Shown here piece after piece: positions 1 to 12,759 of a stretch of 63,819 nucleotides of DNA. Position numbers and translations under genes: made by a program. Under the pieces are notes generated by a model that searched no databases, had not been told where the DNA came from, and was given only the letters and a program-made list of their open reading frames with translations. This DNA is from Gnetum montanum (taxonomy: Eukaryota > Streptophyta > Gnetopsida > Gnetales > Gnetaceae): NCBI GenBank assembly GCA_015680685.1, contig MNCI01004036.1, forward strand, positions 579,160 through 642,978, read 5' to 3'. Each line of letters opens with the position of its first letter. Within the stretch, counting starts at the first letter, position 1.

Positions 1-70
1 GATGCGATATCACGTATGCGATATCGCATGGGATGCCATATCGCGGCACTATGCATGTCGCGTCTCATCA
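1..70 (-). mobile_element. edge of an Athila-type LTR (U3 end)
   Basis: The window opens inside an LTR oriented on the minus strand. It contains repeated GATATC/GCGATATCGC words and finishes with CGTCTCATCA, the reverse complement of the TGATGAG-type LTR start seen in the other copies. The solo LTR at 49,356-50,169 has the same GATATCGC array just before its right end. The rest of this LTR lies left of the window. Confidence 0.6.
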
Positions 71-405
71 CTAATCATGACTCATGGTAAAGTAGACCAT
101 AACTTGTCTATAGCTCGTGGTAATCATAGAATTAAACCACAAAGTCACCATTATTCATGGCTATAAATTTGATATAAAAGATCAACCAAAATTCTACCAT
201 GAGCCATGGTTCTGAACTATGACTTGTGGTACGATTCGAAGAGTTGTGGTGAAGCATTCTAACAAAATCAAATAGTTTTGAGCAATAAATTTTCAAGATA
301 AATTTTACTAATGAAATAAACTCTAATTAAGCTAAAATTTTTAAGAAGATAGATCATTTTAAGATGCTGCCAAAGATTCTAAGAATACATTAAAAATCTA
401 GCAAA
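71..405. other. non-coding flank with short inverted words
   Basis: No ORF of note. The stretch holds several scattered CATGGT/ACCATG and CCATAACTTG/ACTATGACTTG words and a TATAAAT near 163-170. It could be decayed U3-like DNA of another LTR, but I cannot assign it. Confidence 0.3.
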
Positions 406-1290
406 TGATGGAGATATGAACTTTCAAAGTTGATAAATCAACTTTTCTTTATTAACTACGATATCATATCTATGTATTATAGATGTGATATCATGGCCTA
501 GTATAGGATGTCGTAGATGTGATGTAGGGGGCCATGGTCATGCCTATAAATATGAGTTCACCATCATTTCAAATCTAACTTTTTGCTAATCCTTAGTGAA
601 TCCCTTATAGTTTATTTTTGTAGACTTAGCGATAGTTGTGAATGCTTGCAGTGTGGTGATAAATAGTTGTATGACATCCCTATTCGAGTAGATTTTACTT
701 GGATACAATTCCTAGTTAAAAATAAAGATCAAGATTATTTCTCATCATTGTAGCATCTTACTTAGATTGGATTTACTTTCTTATGCAATTTACATTCCTA
801 TCTCATTTACTTTTCAATGTTTGTTAGAATACTTAGAATAATAAGTATGACTAATTTTGAGTACATAAATATAATTGTTTGGTAATCTAGTAGTAACTAC
901 GATTGATTCACTCAGTAGTTAGTTACTTGGTAACCTAGTAATGGTCATATTAGCCTAGGGCATATTTGGCAAGTTGGGAATGAATACTTATCACCATTAG
1001 GATAGAATAACTTTATGTTTATGTTGTTCTTAGCTAATAAAATTATATTCACTTCACTATGTCTCACCTTAGTACTCTAAGAGCCATACAACATCATTCG
1101 ATTATATACCTCACTTAGAGTTAAATCATACATTTTGAACCTCACTAACTCTGGTAAGAACACAATGATCACAAACTTATCATCAACTTACTAGTATACT
1201 TACATTGTCTCATCTATGGATTATGATTTGGTCACACGTGTGTGCTTGTGACTTCTATGGTTAAGTGTTGGGAACTCTCACTACTCATCA
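406..1290 (+). mobile_element. 5' LTR of element E1 (Athila-like)
   Basis: The LTR starts TGATGGAG and ends CTACTCATCA (885 bp), so the ends form a TGATGA/TCATCA inverted pair. A GATATC array lies at about 460-530 and a TATA box (CCTATAAATATG) near 543. It is homologous to the host LTRs at 16,296 and 60,361 and, in reverse complement, to the LTRs at 7,168, 19,709, 31,994 and 49,356. A decayed Asp-tRNA-type primer site follows directly, which fixes the right end. Confidence 0.75.
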
Positions 1291-1309
1291 TTGGTACCAT
1301 TACTAGCGA
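1291..1309 (+). promoter_or_regulatory. primer-binding site of E1
   Basis: The sequence T-TGGTACCATTACTAGCGA follows the LTR end. Aligned with the Asp-tRNA primer site I know from Athila (TGGCGCCGTTGCCGGGGA), five of its six differences are C-to-T or G-to-A changes, the pattern of methyl-C decay. Confidence 0.6.
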
Positions 1310-1499
1310 TGGTGTTAATGTTTACTAGTTAGTTAATTTTACCATAGTTCATTATATCAAGTATTTTCTTGTTTGTTTTTCAACACTTATTATAATTTCT
1401 AAAAAGATACACTTGAATATTAATTAATTCAAAATGACTTCTACATACAAAGTCAAATTAGAGTCAACCAATGCAAACTAGAATATCATATGTTCATGT

Positions 1500-3830
1500 T
1501 CATCCATATTATCTTGATTTTACATTCATGTTTTACCAAGATGAATAATTTAGATGGAGATACTTACAAGGAAATATTTTCCTATCATCAAACCATTTAG
1601 TACCATCTATGCTTTAAGCAGCTCAACTTAGATCAAGTCTTGGCCATGTATAGGGAAGATACCAAGTCATAAAAAATATGACAAGGTCATACTAGCCATG
1701 AGAAGTTGTCATGGAAGCAATATATGAATAAGAGAAAGGTAAAAGAGTACCTCCAATAATTTTACTTTCCAAGAGAAAAGATACAATATATCAAATTGAG
1801 AAGTCTAATCATCATCATAGATTGAACACTCAATCACCTACTTCATACATTAAAGATCCTATGTAGTTAAAATTACATTATGCTCTTGTAGAAACTCTTG
1901 GAAAGAATGCAGTAGACTCTAGAGTTGTAAGGGGTCCAAGGCTAAGGACCTTCAACAAATTTAGAAGATATGAACCAAGGAGTAATAGAAGGAGAGCTAG
2001 CCAATATCACTCTCTAAGTCCTCCATCCTCTTCATCACAAGCATTAATAAATTTTTATAAGAGGAAATGAAGATAAAGGAATTATGATAGGGAGAAAAAA
2101 AGGAATCATGATAGAAATGTAGATAGAAGAAGGCATCTTGATGAATAGAAGATGATGAAGAATAAAGAAAAAGAGAACTAAGGCATGGAAGAAGAAAGAA
2201 CTATGATCATTGAAGTGATCATTACTACAATAGAGAGTACAAACCCAAATACTATGAAGAACCTCTATTGGGCATATGAAATGTGATTAACATAAGGGAA
2301 GTAGTGTACATTCCAACTAGGCATTTTATGGATAGTCATATCAAGTGACTTGACATGAATAATATTCTAAAGTTCGAAGGAGGATATAATGTGAATCCAC
2401 AACACCACCTTTAAAAATTTCATGATGTTTGTGCCCTATAGAACATAGAAAATGATTAGAAGAATTTAAAGTTATTTCTAAGAACACTCATTAAGAAAAG
2501 AAGAGAGCTAGTACATGTCTTTAGAATGAGAATCAATCAAAAGATAAAGTACCATATTGGAATTATTTAATGATAAGTACCAAACATATTCATTAGCATT
2601 AAGATTAAGAAAAAACATCCAAGGATGGAAACATGGGATACATGGATCACTTGACGTAGCCATGAACATGTATTATGTCCTTTTACATCAATGACTAGGT
2701 CATGAATTTTCTCAAAGGGAACATTTGATGACCATTATTGATAAGTTAATGAACAAAACTAGAGAAACCCATGGTGCGTATGCTTAAAGAAGATTATTAG
2801 AGATGATAGTGATAGTCCATCGGATGCAAAGATTATTAAATTAGGTTACAGAAGAGAAAGTTGAGTTAAGAAAATAGAATTGACTGAAGAGTATAATGGA
2901 GATCCTTATCTAAGGAAGAGAAATGTAAGAATCTATGAATCATAAGAGAAATCCATGGAAGATGTGATTCAACAGAAAAATTTACCTATCCAAAAATCAA
3001 TCAATGACATTATCACTAAAGTAGAGAAAATGCGGGATTTGATGGATGACAAATTTATAATAGCACTGAATATAGTAGAAGAGAAGATTGAGCAAGCATT
3101 TGCTCAAAACAAGAAGAAGAAGAAGAAGAAGGACAATGAACATAAAAAATATAAGAAGAATGAAAAAGTTGTTGTGGTAGAAGAGGCTATGAATTTAAGC
3201 TTTCAGGATGAAAGTGGGTGTAATGTGTTTCAGTAAGAACATCTCAAGGGATGTTATCCTATCATGGCCCATTTATAAGAATTCAAGACATATATATTAA
3301 ATTTGAAATACCTTAAAAAGAAAATGCCCAAAATATTATCTTATTTGCAAGGTAATCTTAGATAGTCCACTTAGTAGTATTACCCTAGTAGGGCTTACCC
3401 TCAACCATAGGAATATTATTAGCAATAGTGGCAATACCCACAATAATGGAGAATTATACTACTTTGATAATAGTATCCATATTGATAATCAAATCCTTAT
3501 GGATACTACATCTAATGGTCCATATCTCTAAGAAATACCTCAATCTATACCTCATCTCACTACTATTTGGCAAAATACCATAAGCCTACAACCCCACATG
3601 TAGAATCGTAGTATTACATGTCACAACAAGCTACATCCAATTCTCATTGGACTCATAATCGATTACCACCAATATCACCACTAGTTATGCAATGAGAACT
3701 ACCGATACATCCTCAGCAAAAGAGTGCTACCAAGGTAGTTAGTACACAAGAGGGCATTGTAAGCATTGGTAAACCAAGATCAAAGAAACATCCTTTATTT
3801 ATGAAAAGTTCAAAAAAGGCTTGAAAGACA
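1500..3830 (+). pseudogene. E1 gag (broken)
   Basis: Retroelement capsid gene, decayed. A conserved block near 2,330-2,480 (about DSHIK-LDMNNILKFEGGYN, then an H-H-rich stretch) matches the host gag at 18,280-18,440. At 2,955-3,236 there is a 93-codon open piece with a charged helix (KVEKMRDLMDDKFIIALN) and a poly-lysine tail, again matching the host at 18,950-19,070. A zinc-binding remnant follows near 3,240 (HLKGCYPIMAHL, from a CxxCQYxHPKGCC motif preserved in host and E4). The end of gag to 3,830 is a low-complexity Tyr/Gln/Pro-rich part. The many in-frame stops are TAG/TAA at Gln positions. The protease that follows in the host (about 0.8 kb) is not found here. Confidence 0.65.
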
Positions 3831-3839
3831 TGAACTTCA

Positions 3840-5690
3840 TCTAATCTTTCTCCTTCTACACCAATTCCTTAGTCAAGTACCATGCTTTTAAAATCAAATA
3901 GAATCATAATGAAATATATGCATGAAACTAGTTAATAAAATTAGAAGTGCCTATGTTGAAGAAACCAATGAAATAGAAAAACTGTGAAAACAACTTTCCC
4001 ATACTAAATTTTAAGAAGAAGAAGATATTAAATAAGGATAATTAGAAATTCTTAATAAGTGTGAATGAGAACCTCTAGAATTCAAAACATTATCGACTAT
4101 GCTAGAATATGCTTTTTTGAATAATGGAATTCTAGTTATTATTAATGCCAATCTTGATAAGAAATAAAAGTAAAGATTACTTGAGATTGTGAATAAATGA
4201 TCCACAACATTTACATGGCCTTACAATAAGATTACTAGCATAGATGCATGAATCTACCAACATTTTATCTACATAGATCTAGTTGTTAAATCATACCATC
4301 AACCCTAGTAGAGATTGAACTTGAAGCTTGAAGAGGTCATTAAGTTAGAATTAGAAAAACTACTAAATATAGGATTTATCTATCCTATTTCTCATAATGA
4401 AGGGGTTAGCCCATTGGTTATCATCTTGAAGAAAGGTGGAAAGTGAAGGGTATGTATAGATTTTCACTTTCTAAATATGGTAACATTCAAAGATTATTTT
4501 CCTTTGCCATTTGTTGACAAAGTCTTGAATATGATTGTAAGGCATCAATATTATAATTTTTTGTATGGGTATAGTGGATAAAATAAAATCTATATCACAC
4601 TAGAAGATTAAGAGAAAATTATGTTTACCATCCCATAGGGAACATTTGTATACAAACAAATGCCATTTGTTTTGTGTAATTCTCCTATGACATTCCAAAG
4701 ACTTGTCCTTTGTATTTTCCAAAAGAAAATTGGTAATGAAGTTGAGGTATTTATGGATGATTTTTCCATTTATGGAATCAACTTCAAGTAAGGTCTCAAC
4801 CATTTGGAGAAGGTTCTAAAGATATATGTAAAAATAAATCTAAAGTTTAATTGACAAAAGAGCCATTTAATGGTCTAGGAATGCATAGTTCTAGGATATA
4901 AAGAATCACAAAAAGGAATAAAAGTAGATCCTAATAAGAAAAGAGTCTTTAAAAATATTACCTAAAGATCATAAATAGTTAAGGATGTTAGATCATTTCT
5001 TGGTCACATAGTGTATTATAGAAGATTTATTAATAACTTTTCAATGATGTCAAAATTGCTCATGAAACTAACAAAGAAAGATGCACCATTCAATTGGATA
5101 GAAGAATGTGAAAAGACATTTGAAAACTTAAAACAAAAGCTAATTGAGGCTCTAGTAGTAAGAGCTTGTGATTGGTCAAGGCCTTTCCATATCATGACAA
5201 ATGCTTCCAACTAAGTATTAGGGGTAGTTCTTACTAAGTTTTATGATTAGAAAAGACCTTATTACATATACTATGCTAGCCAAAGTATTAGTGGGACATA
5301 ACTTAACTATAACACTATAGAAAGAAAGCTTATGGTTGTGGTATATACACTTGAGAAATTTCAATACTACATGCTTGATTATTCAATCTATGTCCACACT
5401 GACCATAATGTAATCAAATTTTTGATGAACAAATAAACAATTAGTTTAAGAGTAATTAGATGGCTCATAATATTACAAGAATTTGATATTACCATGGTTG
5501 ACTAAAAAGAGATTAAAAAATAGTAGCTATTAATCTATCTAGGTTGTTTTGGGACTCACATGATAATGAGGAACATTGTTAGATTAATTTCTAGATTAGA
5601 CCTTGTTCAACAAACTAGTAATACTAGTAGATTCAATAGCAAAGTCTTGGATTACAAATTATATGACTTATATAATGTCATAAGAACTTC
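3840..5690 (+). pseudogene. E1 reverse transcriptase-RNase H (broken pol)
   Basis: Ty3/Gypsy pol copying the element RNA into DNA. In one frame, with many stops but no clear frameshift, I read the RT landmarks: a GVSPLVIILKKGGK block near 4,410, CIDF near 4,455, GTFVYKQMPF near 4,640 and the catalytic VFMDDFSIYG near 4,745 with both Asp kept. The connection domain follows (YYRRFINNFSMMSKLL, 5,014 on), then RNase H (FHIMTNASN, YYIYYASQSISGT, VHTDHNVIKFLMNK near 5,390-5,440). No protease precedes it. The RT lacks the insertion between KKGG and the ID block seen in angiosperm Athila. Confidence 0.8.
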
Positions 5691-6882
5691 CTATTGAATG
5701 TGACAAAAAAAAAGGAAATGTTTCTCCACAAAGTCAAATAATTCATGGAAATCCAAGGTAATCTATGTAAGATCTATGCAGATGGATTAATTCATTAGTG
5801 TGTTCTAGAAGAAAATCAACAAAGATTCCTACATGAAGTGCATGAGGGACCATGTAATGATCATTATAAAGGAAGAAATATGTTGAAATTTCTTATGGAA
5901 AGCTACTTTTGGCCTACTATATTTACGGATGCACATCAATTTATACAATCTTGTAAAAAAATGCTAGAAAGATAGAGGACTAATAGCTAGGCATGAAGGG
6001 CTACAATAATAAATACAACCATTAGAACCATTTGATATCTGAGGAATTAATTTCATGGGGTCCATAACACTAATGTTGAATGGAAAGTTGTATATAACTA
6101 TGACTATTGATTATTGTACAAAGTGGATACAAGTAGCTATAGTCATAAATTGTATAGTAACAATAGCTACAAAGTTCTTTCAATAACATGTGGTGAATAG
6201 GTTTGGAGTACCTAAAATGTTAATCTCAAACAATGGGACAAACTTCATTGAAACTATATTTAAGAAGCTAATGCAACATCTTGGGGTTAATCATAAGCTC
6301 ACTACATCTTATCATCCCTAAGCCAATAGTCAAGATAAACTTGCTAATAGAGAAATTACATGTAAGCTAATTAGAACTATTAATCGATATATGAAAGATT
6401 GGAGCACTAAGCTTAATGATGCTCTATGAGCATATTGATCAACCTATAAACTTCATAGAAGGTATTATCCATATGGTCTCATCTATGACAAGTTATCTAC
6501 CCTACTAATTCAAGCATAAATTGATATCCTAGTCAATGCTCATGTACTTGGCTTAAATATAGAATTTGCATAGAAAGAACTAGTGAATCTTAATGTATTG
6601 GATGAAAACTAGTTAGTTTTCCAAATAAGTAATGAGATCCATAAGAAATACTTCAAATGCCAACATGATGCTATGATTAGACAAATCTCTATTAGACATA
6701 GAGATAGAGTCCTATACTATAAGACAAACCATATCACTCAAAATACTAAGTTCCAAACTTTATGGAAAGGGCCCTATATAGTCCATGCTAAATTTCAATT
6801 TGCTACCATGAAAATCTACCATTCAACTAACCCACAAAAAATTTATCCTTGTCAATATTCAATAAGTCAAACCATTCCATAA
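5690..6882 (+). pseudogene. E1 integrase (broken pol)
   Basis: Integrase inserts the DNA copy into the genome. A zinc-type N-terminal part (HYKGRNMLKFLMESYFWPT, then CKKMLER) lies near 5,860-5,970. All three catalytic acids are changed: G-I-N-F-M-G for the first Asp (near 6,045), ISNNGTNF for the second (near 6,228), and SQDKLAN for the Glu (near 6,335). The C-terminal part (6,673-6,882) keeps GDRVLYY-like and FQTLWKGPYIV motifs. An in-frame stop replaces Gln in SYHP-stop-AN. Confidence 0.8.
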
Positions 6883-7167
6883 TTGTCCATCATTAAGGAA
6901 CTCTATTATAAATTATACTCAAACAAAATTTTATTTAATCTTATTTTTTTCTCCTTTAATAATAGTCATGGGGAAGTTACTTGTTATCCTTAGGCATTAT
7001 GAATTCTTTTTACATTTTTCCCACTTTTCCTAATTCTTTATTACCTTTCTAATTTTTTGAAATTTTCTTATTTTTTTAATATCTTAACTATTCTTTGATG
7101 TTTTAACAATTCTTAATATTTTTCTAATTCTTTAATATCATATAAATTCTTTATATGTTTTCCTATT
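6883..7167 (+). other. T-rich spacer after E1 integrase
   Basis: About 280 bp of pyrimidine-rich non-coding DNA starting after GGGGAAGTTACTTG. The same kind of stretch follows the integrase in E4 (25,440-25,700, minus strand) and occurs in the host at 47,460-47,700, so it is a conserved post-pol spacer. E1 ends here: no third ORF or plus-oriented 3' LTR follows. Confidence 0.5.
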
Positions 7168-7964
7168 TTATGAGCGGTGAGTATACCCTATGCCCAACCA
7201 TATGAATCACTAGCATTCACTTAGTGATCCAGTTAATTTCCAAAGACTTTAGGTTTCTAAGTACATTGGTTCTAGGAGGTGAAACTAACTATTGCAATTG
7301 TTGTCTTCCTAGTTCCACTTGTGAAGTACAAGTGTATGGTTAAGTGTAACTAAGGCATATGATTTTTATCATATTTATCTTTTATGGTTTAAGTCACCTA
7401 AGAAAATGAATAAAGAATAAAGTAATTACTAGCTAATGTTTAACTAATCTTAACATAAGCATCCATTTCCACTTGTTGTACATATCCTAAACATGTAATA
7501 ATGCTACTAGGTTACCAAACATTAAGCTTTATTGGGATTACCAAGCACCAAGAGTATGCTCGAAGTGGTTATACTTATGTGTGTTATTAAATCGATATTA
7601 ATTACTTAATTACTTAAAACATTAAGGTAAATTACATGAATATTAAAGGCATAAGAAAATAATTAATCTAGTCCAAGTGTTACAAGGTTTATCAAAAATG
7701 CTTGTCTTCATTGTCGTCCACATTGAAGTGCTTAGGTACAACAGTGCTCGAATAAAGATTCGTACAATGTTTGACTCCTACTATAGGCACTTAGAAAATA
7801 TTCTAACTCTTAAATGGAAAAAATGCAAGTGCTTCACTACAACTATGAAAATATTGCAATAAATGTGACAAGTATGCACACATTTATAGGTAGAAACAAG
7901 ATGCCCCATTGACAGGTACACATCAACGAGTCAAACCCTACGTTAACAAGCTTGTTACTCATCA
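7168..7964 (-). mobile_element. isolated Athila-like LTR, minus orientation
   Basis: The reverse complement is homologous to E1's own LTR over its whole length, including the GGTAACCTAGTAGC, ACTTAACCATACA and TGGTTGGGCATA words and a CCTATAAATG TATA box. The left end reads TTATGAGC (decayed TGATGAGC) and the right end ACTCATCA. The U3 has CATCAACG/GTTAAC words of the E4 type. I find no matching 5-bp repeat, so it may be a solo LTR or a truncated element. Because it faces E1's LTR it is not E1's 3' LTR. Confidence 0.6.
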
Positions 7965-8009
7965 TACTAACATCACTAAATGAAAAATCATCCTTGAGTT
8001 CTTTAAAAA

Positions 8010-9110
8010 AAATTAGAAAATTTTTAGGAGTTTAAAATTTTTGATGTGATCTCATGCGTCAAGGAAAAGAATGGGAAGGTTGAGAGAAATATTGCAAAAA
8101 CTGTTAAACAGAAAGTAATAGAAAGCTCAAAGCATTGCACAACATATGTTGTTACACAAAACATTTTCGAGGACTTGCACCCATCATTAGTGTGTTTAGG
8201 CAATGCAGCTAGGTAGCCGAAGCTGCAAAAGCAAGAGAATGAGAATGCAAGTACATGTATTGACAAAACTATTATAAAATAGTTTCAAGAGCGAACATAA
8301 AACATTTAACAAATCAGATCTTTTGGCAAAGCTGAAGGGTGTATAGGGATTAGGGGAACCCTCATGTTTTCATGATGGACATGAGGGGTCTGACACCAAA
8401 GAATGTAATGCATGCAAGTGTCTAGTTGAAAATAGAAATGAAAAAAAATCTTCAACAGCAACGAAGAGATGAGTTGCAATGACGCTGAAGAAAAAAAAAC
8501 CTGAGGTTGTGATGAAACTGAAGAAAGCACCTTCAGAAAAAAATAGAACCAAGTAGAGCAGTGGTGAAGACATGGATCAAATAGAAGAAACATGTCATGG
8601 TTCGCAAAAACTTGCAACGTGAGCAAAACCAGTGGAGAACCTCCAAAAGGATTAATACCTAACCAAAACAGAAAAAAGATCTGAAAATGGTTAGAATCTA
8701 GACAACAGTGAAAGACGCTGTTAAGTAAGGCTCAACAATTCTAAGGCAATGAGATAGAGAGAAATTCTTAGAAGTTTAAAACTTTTAATGTGATCTCGTG
8801 CATTAAGGAAAAGAACGAGAAGGCTGAGAAAAATACCGTAGAAACTGTAAAATAGAAAACCTATTAAATAGAAAGTAATAGAAAGCTTAAAGCATTGCAT
8901 AATGTATGTTATTACACAAAACATTTTTGGGGACTTGCACTCCGCATCAGTGTGTTTAGGCAATGCAATCAAGTAGCTGAAGCTGCAAAGGCAAGGGAAT
9001 GAGCATGTCAGTACATGTCTAAATAGGGTCACAACTTCTAAAATTAGAAAGCTCGCTCTAAAATTAAATCCCACTCTAAAATTAAAGCCTGCTCTAAAAT
9101 TAAAAAGCCT
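8010..9110 (-). mobile_element. short terminal-repeat element (TRIM-like), minus
   Basis: Two repeats of roughly 270-350 bp (about 8,010-8,275 and 8,755-9,110) flank a 430-480 bp middle. The repeats share the words for CATTGCCTAAACACACT and TTTTGTGTAACAACATA. The right repeat has a TATTTA-TACATG-like promoter and tandem CTCTAAAATTAAA units outside it. There is no gag or pol coding, as in terminal-repeat retrotransposons in miniature. It mirrors the plus-strand copy at 9,200-10,440. The primer site is not recognised, so the class is inferred. Confidence 0.5.
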
Positions 9111-9199
9111 TTAAAAATTTTAAAGCAGCTTTGACTGCCTGGCCGCATGCTGATTTAAAACTGGCTGCAGCTGCAAAGGCAAGGAAATGAGCATGTCTT

Positions 9200-10440
9200 A
9201 AAATTTTTAAAAGTCTCTAATTTTAAAGCAGGAGTTTTTCTAATTTTAAAGTGGCAGTTTCTCTAATTTTAAAGTGGGAGGTTTTCTAATTTTAAAGTGG
9301 GAGTTTTTCTAATTTTAGATGTTGAGACCCTATTTATACATGTACTAGCATGCTCATTCCTTTGCCTTTGCATCTTCAGTTGCCTAGCCGCATTGCCTAA
9401 ACACACTGATGAGGGGTGCAAATCCTTGAAAACATTTTGTGTAACAACATACGTTGTGCAATGCTATGAGCTTTTTATTACTTTCTATTTAACAGTTTCT
9501 ATAGTATTTCTCTTAGCCTTCCCATTCTTTTCCTTGACATATGAGATATATTTCTAAATTTTTTTAAAAAAGTTCTCTCTATCTCGCTGCTTTGGAATTG
9601 TTGAGCCTTTCTTGACAACGTCTTTCACTATTCTTTAGATTTTAACCATTTTCAGATTTTTTTTTTGTTTTTTTGGTTAGGTTTTAATCCTTTTGTAGGT
9701 TCTCCATGGGTTTTGATCATGTTGTAGGTTTTTATGGACCACGACATGTTTCTTCTTTTTTATCCTTGTCTTGACCACCGCTCTGCTTACGTTGGTCTTC
9801 TTGGTTGTGGTTTTTTTTTTTAAGGATCTTTCTTCAGTTTCATCACAACCTCTGGCTATTTCTTCTCCAGCGTCGTAGCTTGTCTTTTCATTGCTGTTGA
9901 AGACTTTTGTTCGTTGCTATTTTTCAACCAGACGCTTGCGTGCATGACATTCTTTGGTGTCAGATCCCTCATGTCCACCATCTAAACATGAGGGTTCCGC
10001 TAAACCCTATACACCCTTTGGCTCTGCCAAAAGATCCGATTTGATGAATGTTTCATGTTCACTTTTGAAATACTGTTCTGTAATAGTTTTGTCAGTACCA
10101 TGTCCCACCCCCATCTTGCCTTTGACAAGTGGGATCCAATCTAATTTTAAAGTGGGAGTTTTTCTAATTTTAGAAGTTGGGACCCTATTTATACATGTAC
10201 TGACATGCACATTCCCTTGCCTTTGTAGCTTCGGCTGCCTAGCCGCATTGCCTAAACACACTGATGAGGGGTGCAAATCCCTGAAAACATTTTGTGTAAC
10301 AACATACATTGTGCAATGAGCTTTCTATTACTTTCTATTTAAGAGTTTTTCTATTTTACAGTTTCTTCAGTATTTCTCTAAGCCTTCTCATTCTTTTCCT
10401 TGACGCACGAGATCTATTTCTAAAATTTTATTATTTATAC
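9200..10440 (+). mobile_element. short terminal-repeat element (TRIM-like), plus
   Basis: Repeats at about 9,210-9,570 and 10,136-10,430 flank a middle of about 560 bp. Each repeat begins with units of about 22 bp (TTTTTCTAATTTTAAAGTGG), followed by CCTATTTATACATGTACT as a likely promoter. Together with 8,010-9,110 it makes an imperfect inverted repeat with arms of more than 1 kb around a loop near 9,110-9,200. A further partial copy of the promoter words lies at 10,432-10,458. ORFs in the repeats are incidental. Confidence 0.5.
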
Positions 10441-12444
10441 ATGTACTAGCATGCTCATCCCCACTCGTCATAGGTATTAGTTCTACGGGATAAAAAATAA
10501 CCTTTTAAAAAAGTAAAAGGTAAAAATAGATTTCACATGTGACATGCAATGTGCAAAGGAAATAAGTTTACTTTTGTTTTTTTTTTCAAAAAAAAAGCAT
10601 ATGCTTAAAAGCATTGTTTTTTGTATTATTGCCCTTTTTTAATCCACTGCCTCCCCACACAACTGCCTACCCATAGAAATTGGGTTTTGGGTTTCTTATT
10701 TTCTATATTATAAAATAGAAAGAATCAAGAGCCTATTTTCCTTTAGTTTTTTCTCCTTTTGTCTTTACTACATGTTTTTCTAAATTTTGAGTGCGTGGGT
10801 GGATTTTTCTTTGCTTTGAACCTAGATTTGGGATTTCTGTGGTTGTATCTACATACTTGCAAAAGTCGTTTGCAAAAAAATAGAGTTTTTTTTAGATTTT
10901 TGAGGATTTTATGCTTGTTTCAGACTTTCTACCACAACCATTTTAATTGGTGGGTTGTCTTTACATTTTTCTTGTACCTTTGTGCTAGATTAGTGCATAT
11001 GATCATGTGATATGGCAATGTGGGATGAATAGTTAAAAGATTGAGCTTGGACATGTTTTTTTGCATATTTTTCCCCAAATTTTATAGTTTTGGTTGCAAA
11101 AGTATTTATTAATAAATATGCGATGTATGCTATGATGTGGACTTGTGAAATATGATATGTGATGTTGATAAGATTTGCATGGTTGGAACATTATATCTTA
11201 GGGACCTATTGTGGTGTGGAAGTTACTGGGAGTTTCAATCATCACTAGCCATAATTAATATTATTAAATATTATTTTATTAATTAAACTTTTAATGCACA
11301 TAACTTTGCTTCTAGGAGTCTGATTTAGGTGAAATTATTATCATTGGGATCATCTTGGGAAGTACTTCCTAATCATGGAATTGGTTTTCTTTTTGGGAAA
11401 ATATTATCTTGGTGATTACAATAGTGGTCATTTTTATGGAATTAAATGTAGTTCATGAAATATGATTGTAGTGTAATTTTTTTTTCAAGTTGTAGTATTA
11501 TTTTCATGGAATGAATTTAATGAGTTAACGTGAATGTATATGGTCATGTTATGTTTGTTTTGGATGGGTTGTGCTTATGACATGTGTTGGCTTAAGCTAG
11601 TTATGTTTTGTACATGTCTTCACGATGATTCTTGTAACAATCATTGGTGGGTGGTGCTAGCATAAGGGTGTGGACTGGTTGGTGATGAGGCATCCTAGAG
11701 GTAGTTATGGATTAACCTCCACTATGATGCATATGTGAGGCTCCTACCTCAAGCCTCATCTTGAGAGTGGGAGAGCATAGGTGTGTTCATCCCTATGGCT
11801 TGTACATAGCATAGGTGTGTTCATTCCTATAGCCAAACATCTAGAAGGCTAGTGGATGTGGATCATAGATTGACGAACCCTAGCACCAATTAGATAAATA
11901 AAAGACTAATAAAAGACCTGTAGGCAATGGCTATTTATGAGTACTCATGGAAACATTTTGCATCATACACTGAGTGTGGATATGCTAAAAACCCCATGAG
12001 ATGCATGTATGATAGTATAAATAAGTGAGTCATGGCAGTGATAATGTATATTATGATTGGATTATGATTATGTGGGTCATGGATTATTTAATGGTATGGA
12101 GTAGGTATGATGGCATGGGCATGATCATGAAAATTCATGTGATATGATGTAACATATATATGATAGATTATGTTAGATATTGGTCTTATTTGTGATCATA
12201 TGATAACCATCCATTCTCTTTGATAACGATTATGCTCGTGTTATGTGTGATATGGTGTGTGTACATGTGTTGATCTTAGCATGGACAAGATTAATAGTTT
12301 ATGCATGTTTGCTTGTGCCCCACTCCTCTCCTCCAGTGCAACACTTGTTGACCATTTAGTAGGGGAAGTGTAAAGGCTTCCCACTCAGTTTTATACTAAC
12401 TTTATTTAATTATAGGTAGAGGCCAGAGGAGCACAAACGAGGAC

Positions 12445-12445
<1 letters not shown>

Positions 12446-12489
<44 letters not shown>
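12446..12489. repeat. (GA)n microsatellite
   Basis: About 44 bp of uninterrupted GA dinucleotides inside the LTR-like stretch. Confidence 0.9.
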
Positions 12490-12495
<6 letters not shown>

Positions 12496-12738
12496 AATGA
12501 TGAAATCTTTAGAGATTGGTTAACATATTTTTTCATGTACAATAATATAGACTATGTATATTTGTATGAAAATCTCTATACTCTTATATATATGTGATGA
12601 TGATGTATATGTGTTTTTGTATCTTATGAGAGTAGTGTATATTTTTATTGGTTTATGTAGAGACATGTAGTTTTATAAATCAAAATGTATGCTTAATCTT
12701 TGGTTTGGCAAGGATTTTTGAGTAGTTTGACCTTTCAT

Positions 12739-12759
12739 AATATATATATATATATATAT
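12739..12759. repeat. (TA)n microsatellite
   Basis: About ten TA units in a row. Confidence 0.85.

Noticed and set aside
406-7964. An element with inverted LTRs (plus LTR at 406, minus LTR at 7,168; likewise 16,296 and 19,709).
   Set aside because: The minus LTR at 19,709 belongs to nested E4, whose other LTR is at 31,994. By the same logic the one at 7,168 is a separate insertion. No inverted-LTR system is needed.
8306-10319. ORFs of 100-121 codons in the TRIM-like pair.
   Set aside because: They are not conserved in frame between the mirrored copies and have no recognisable domain.
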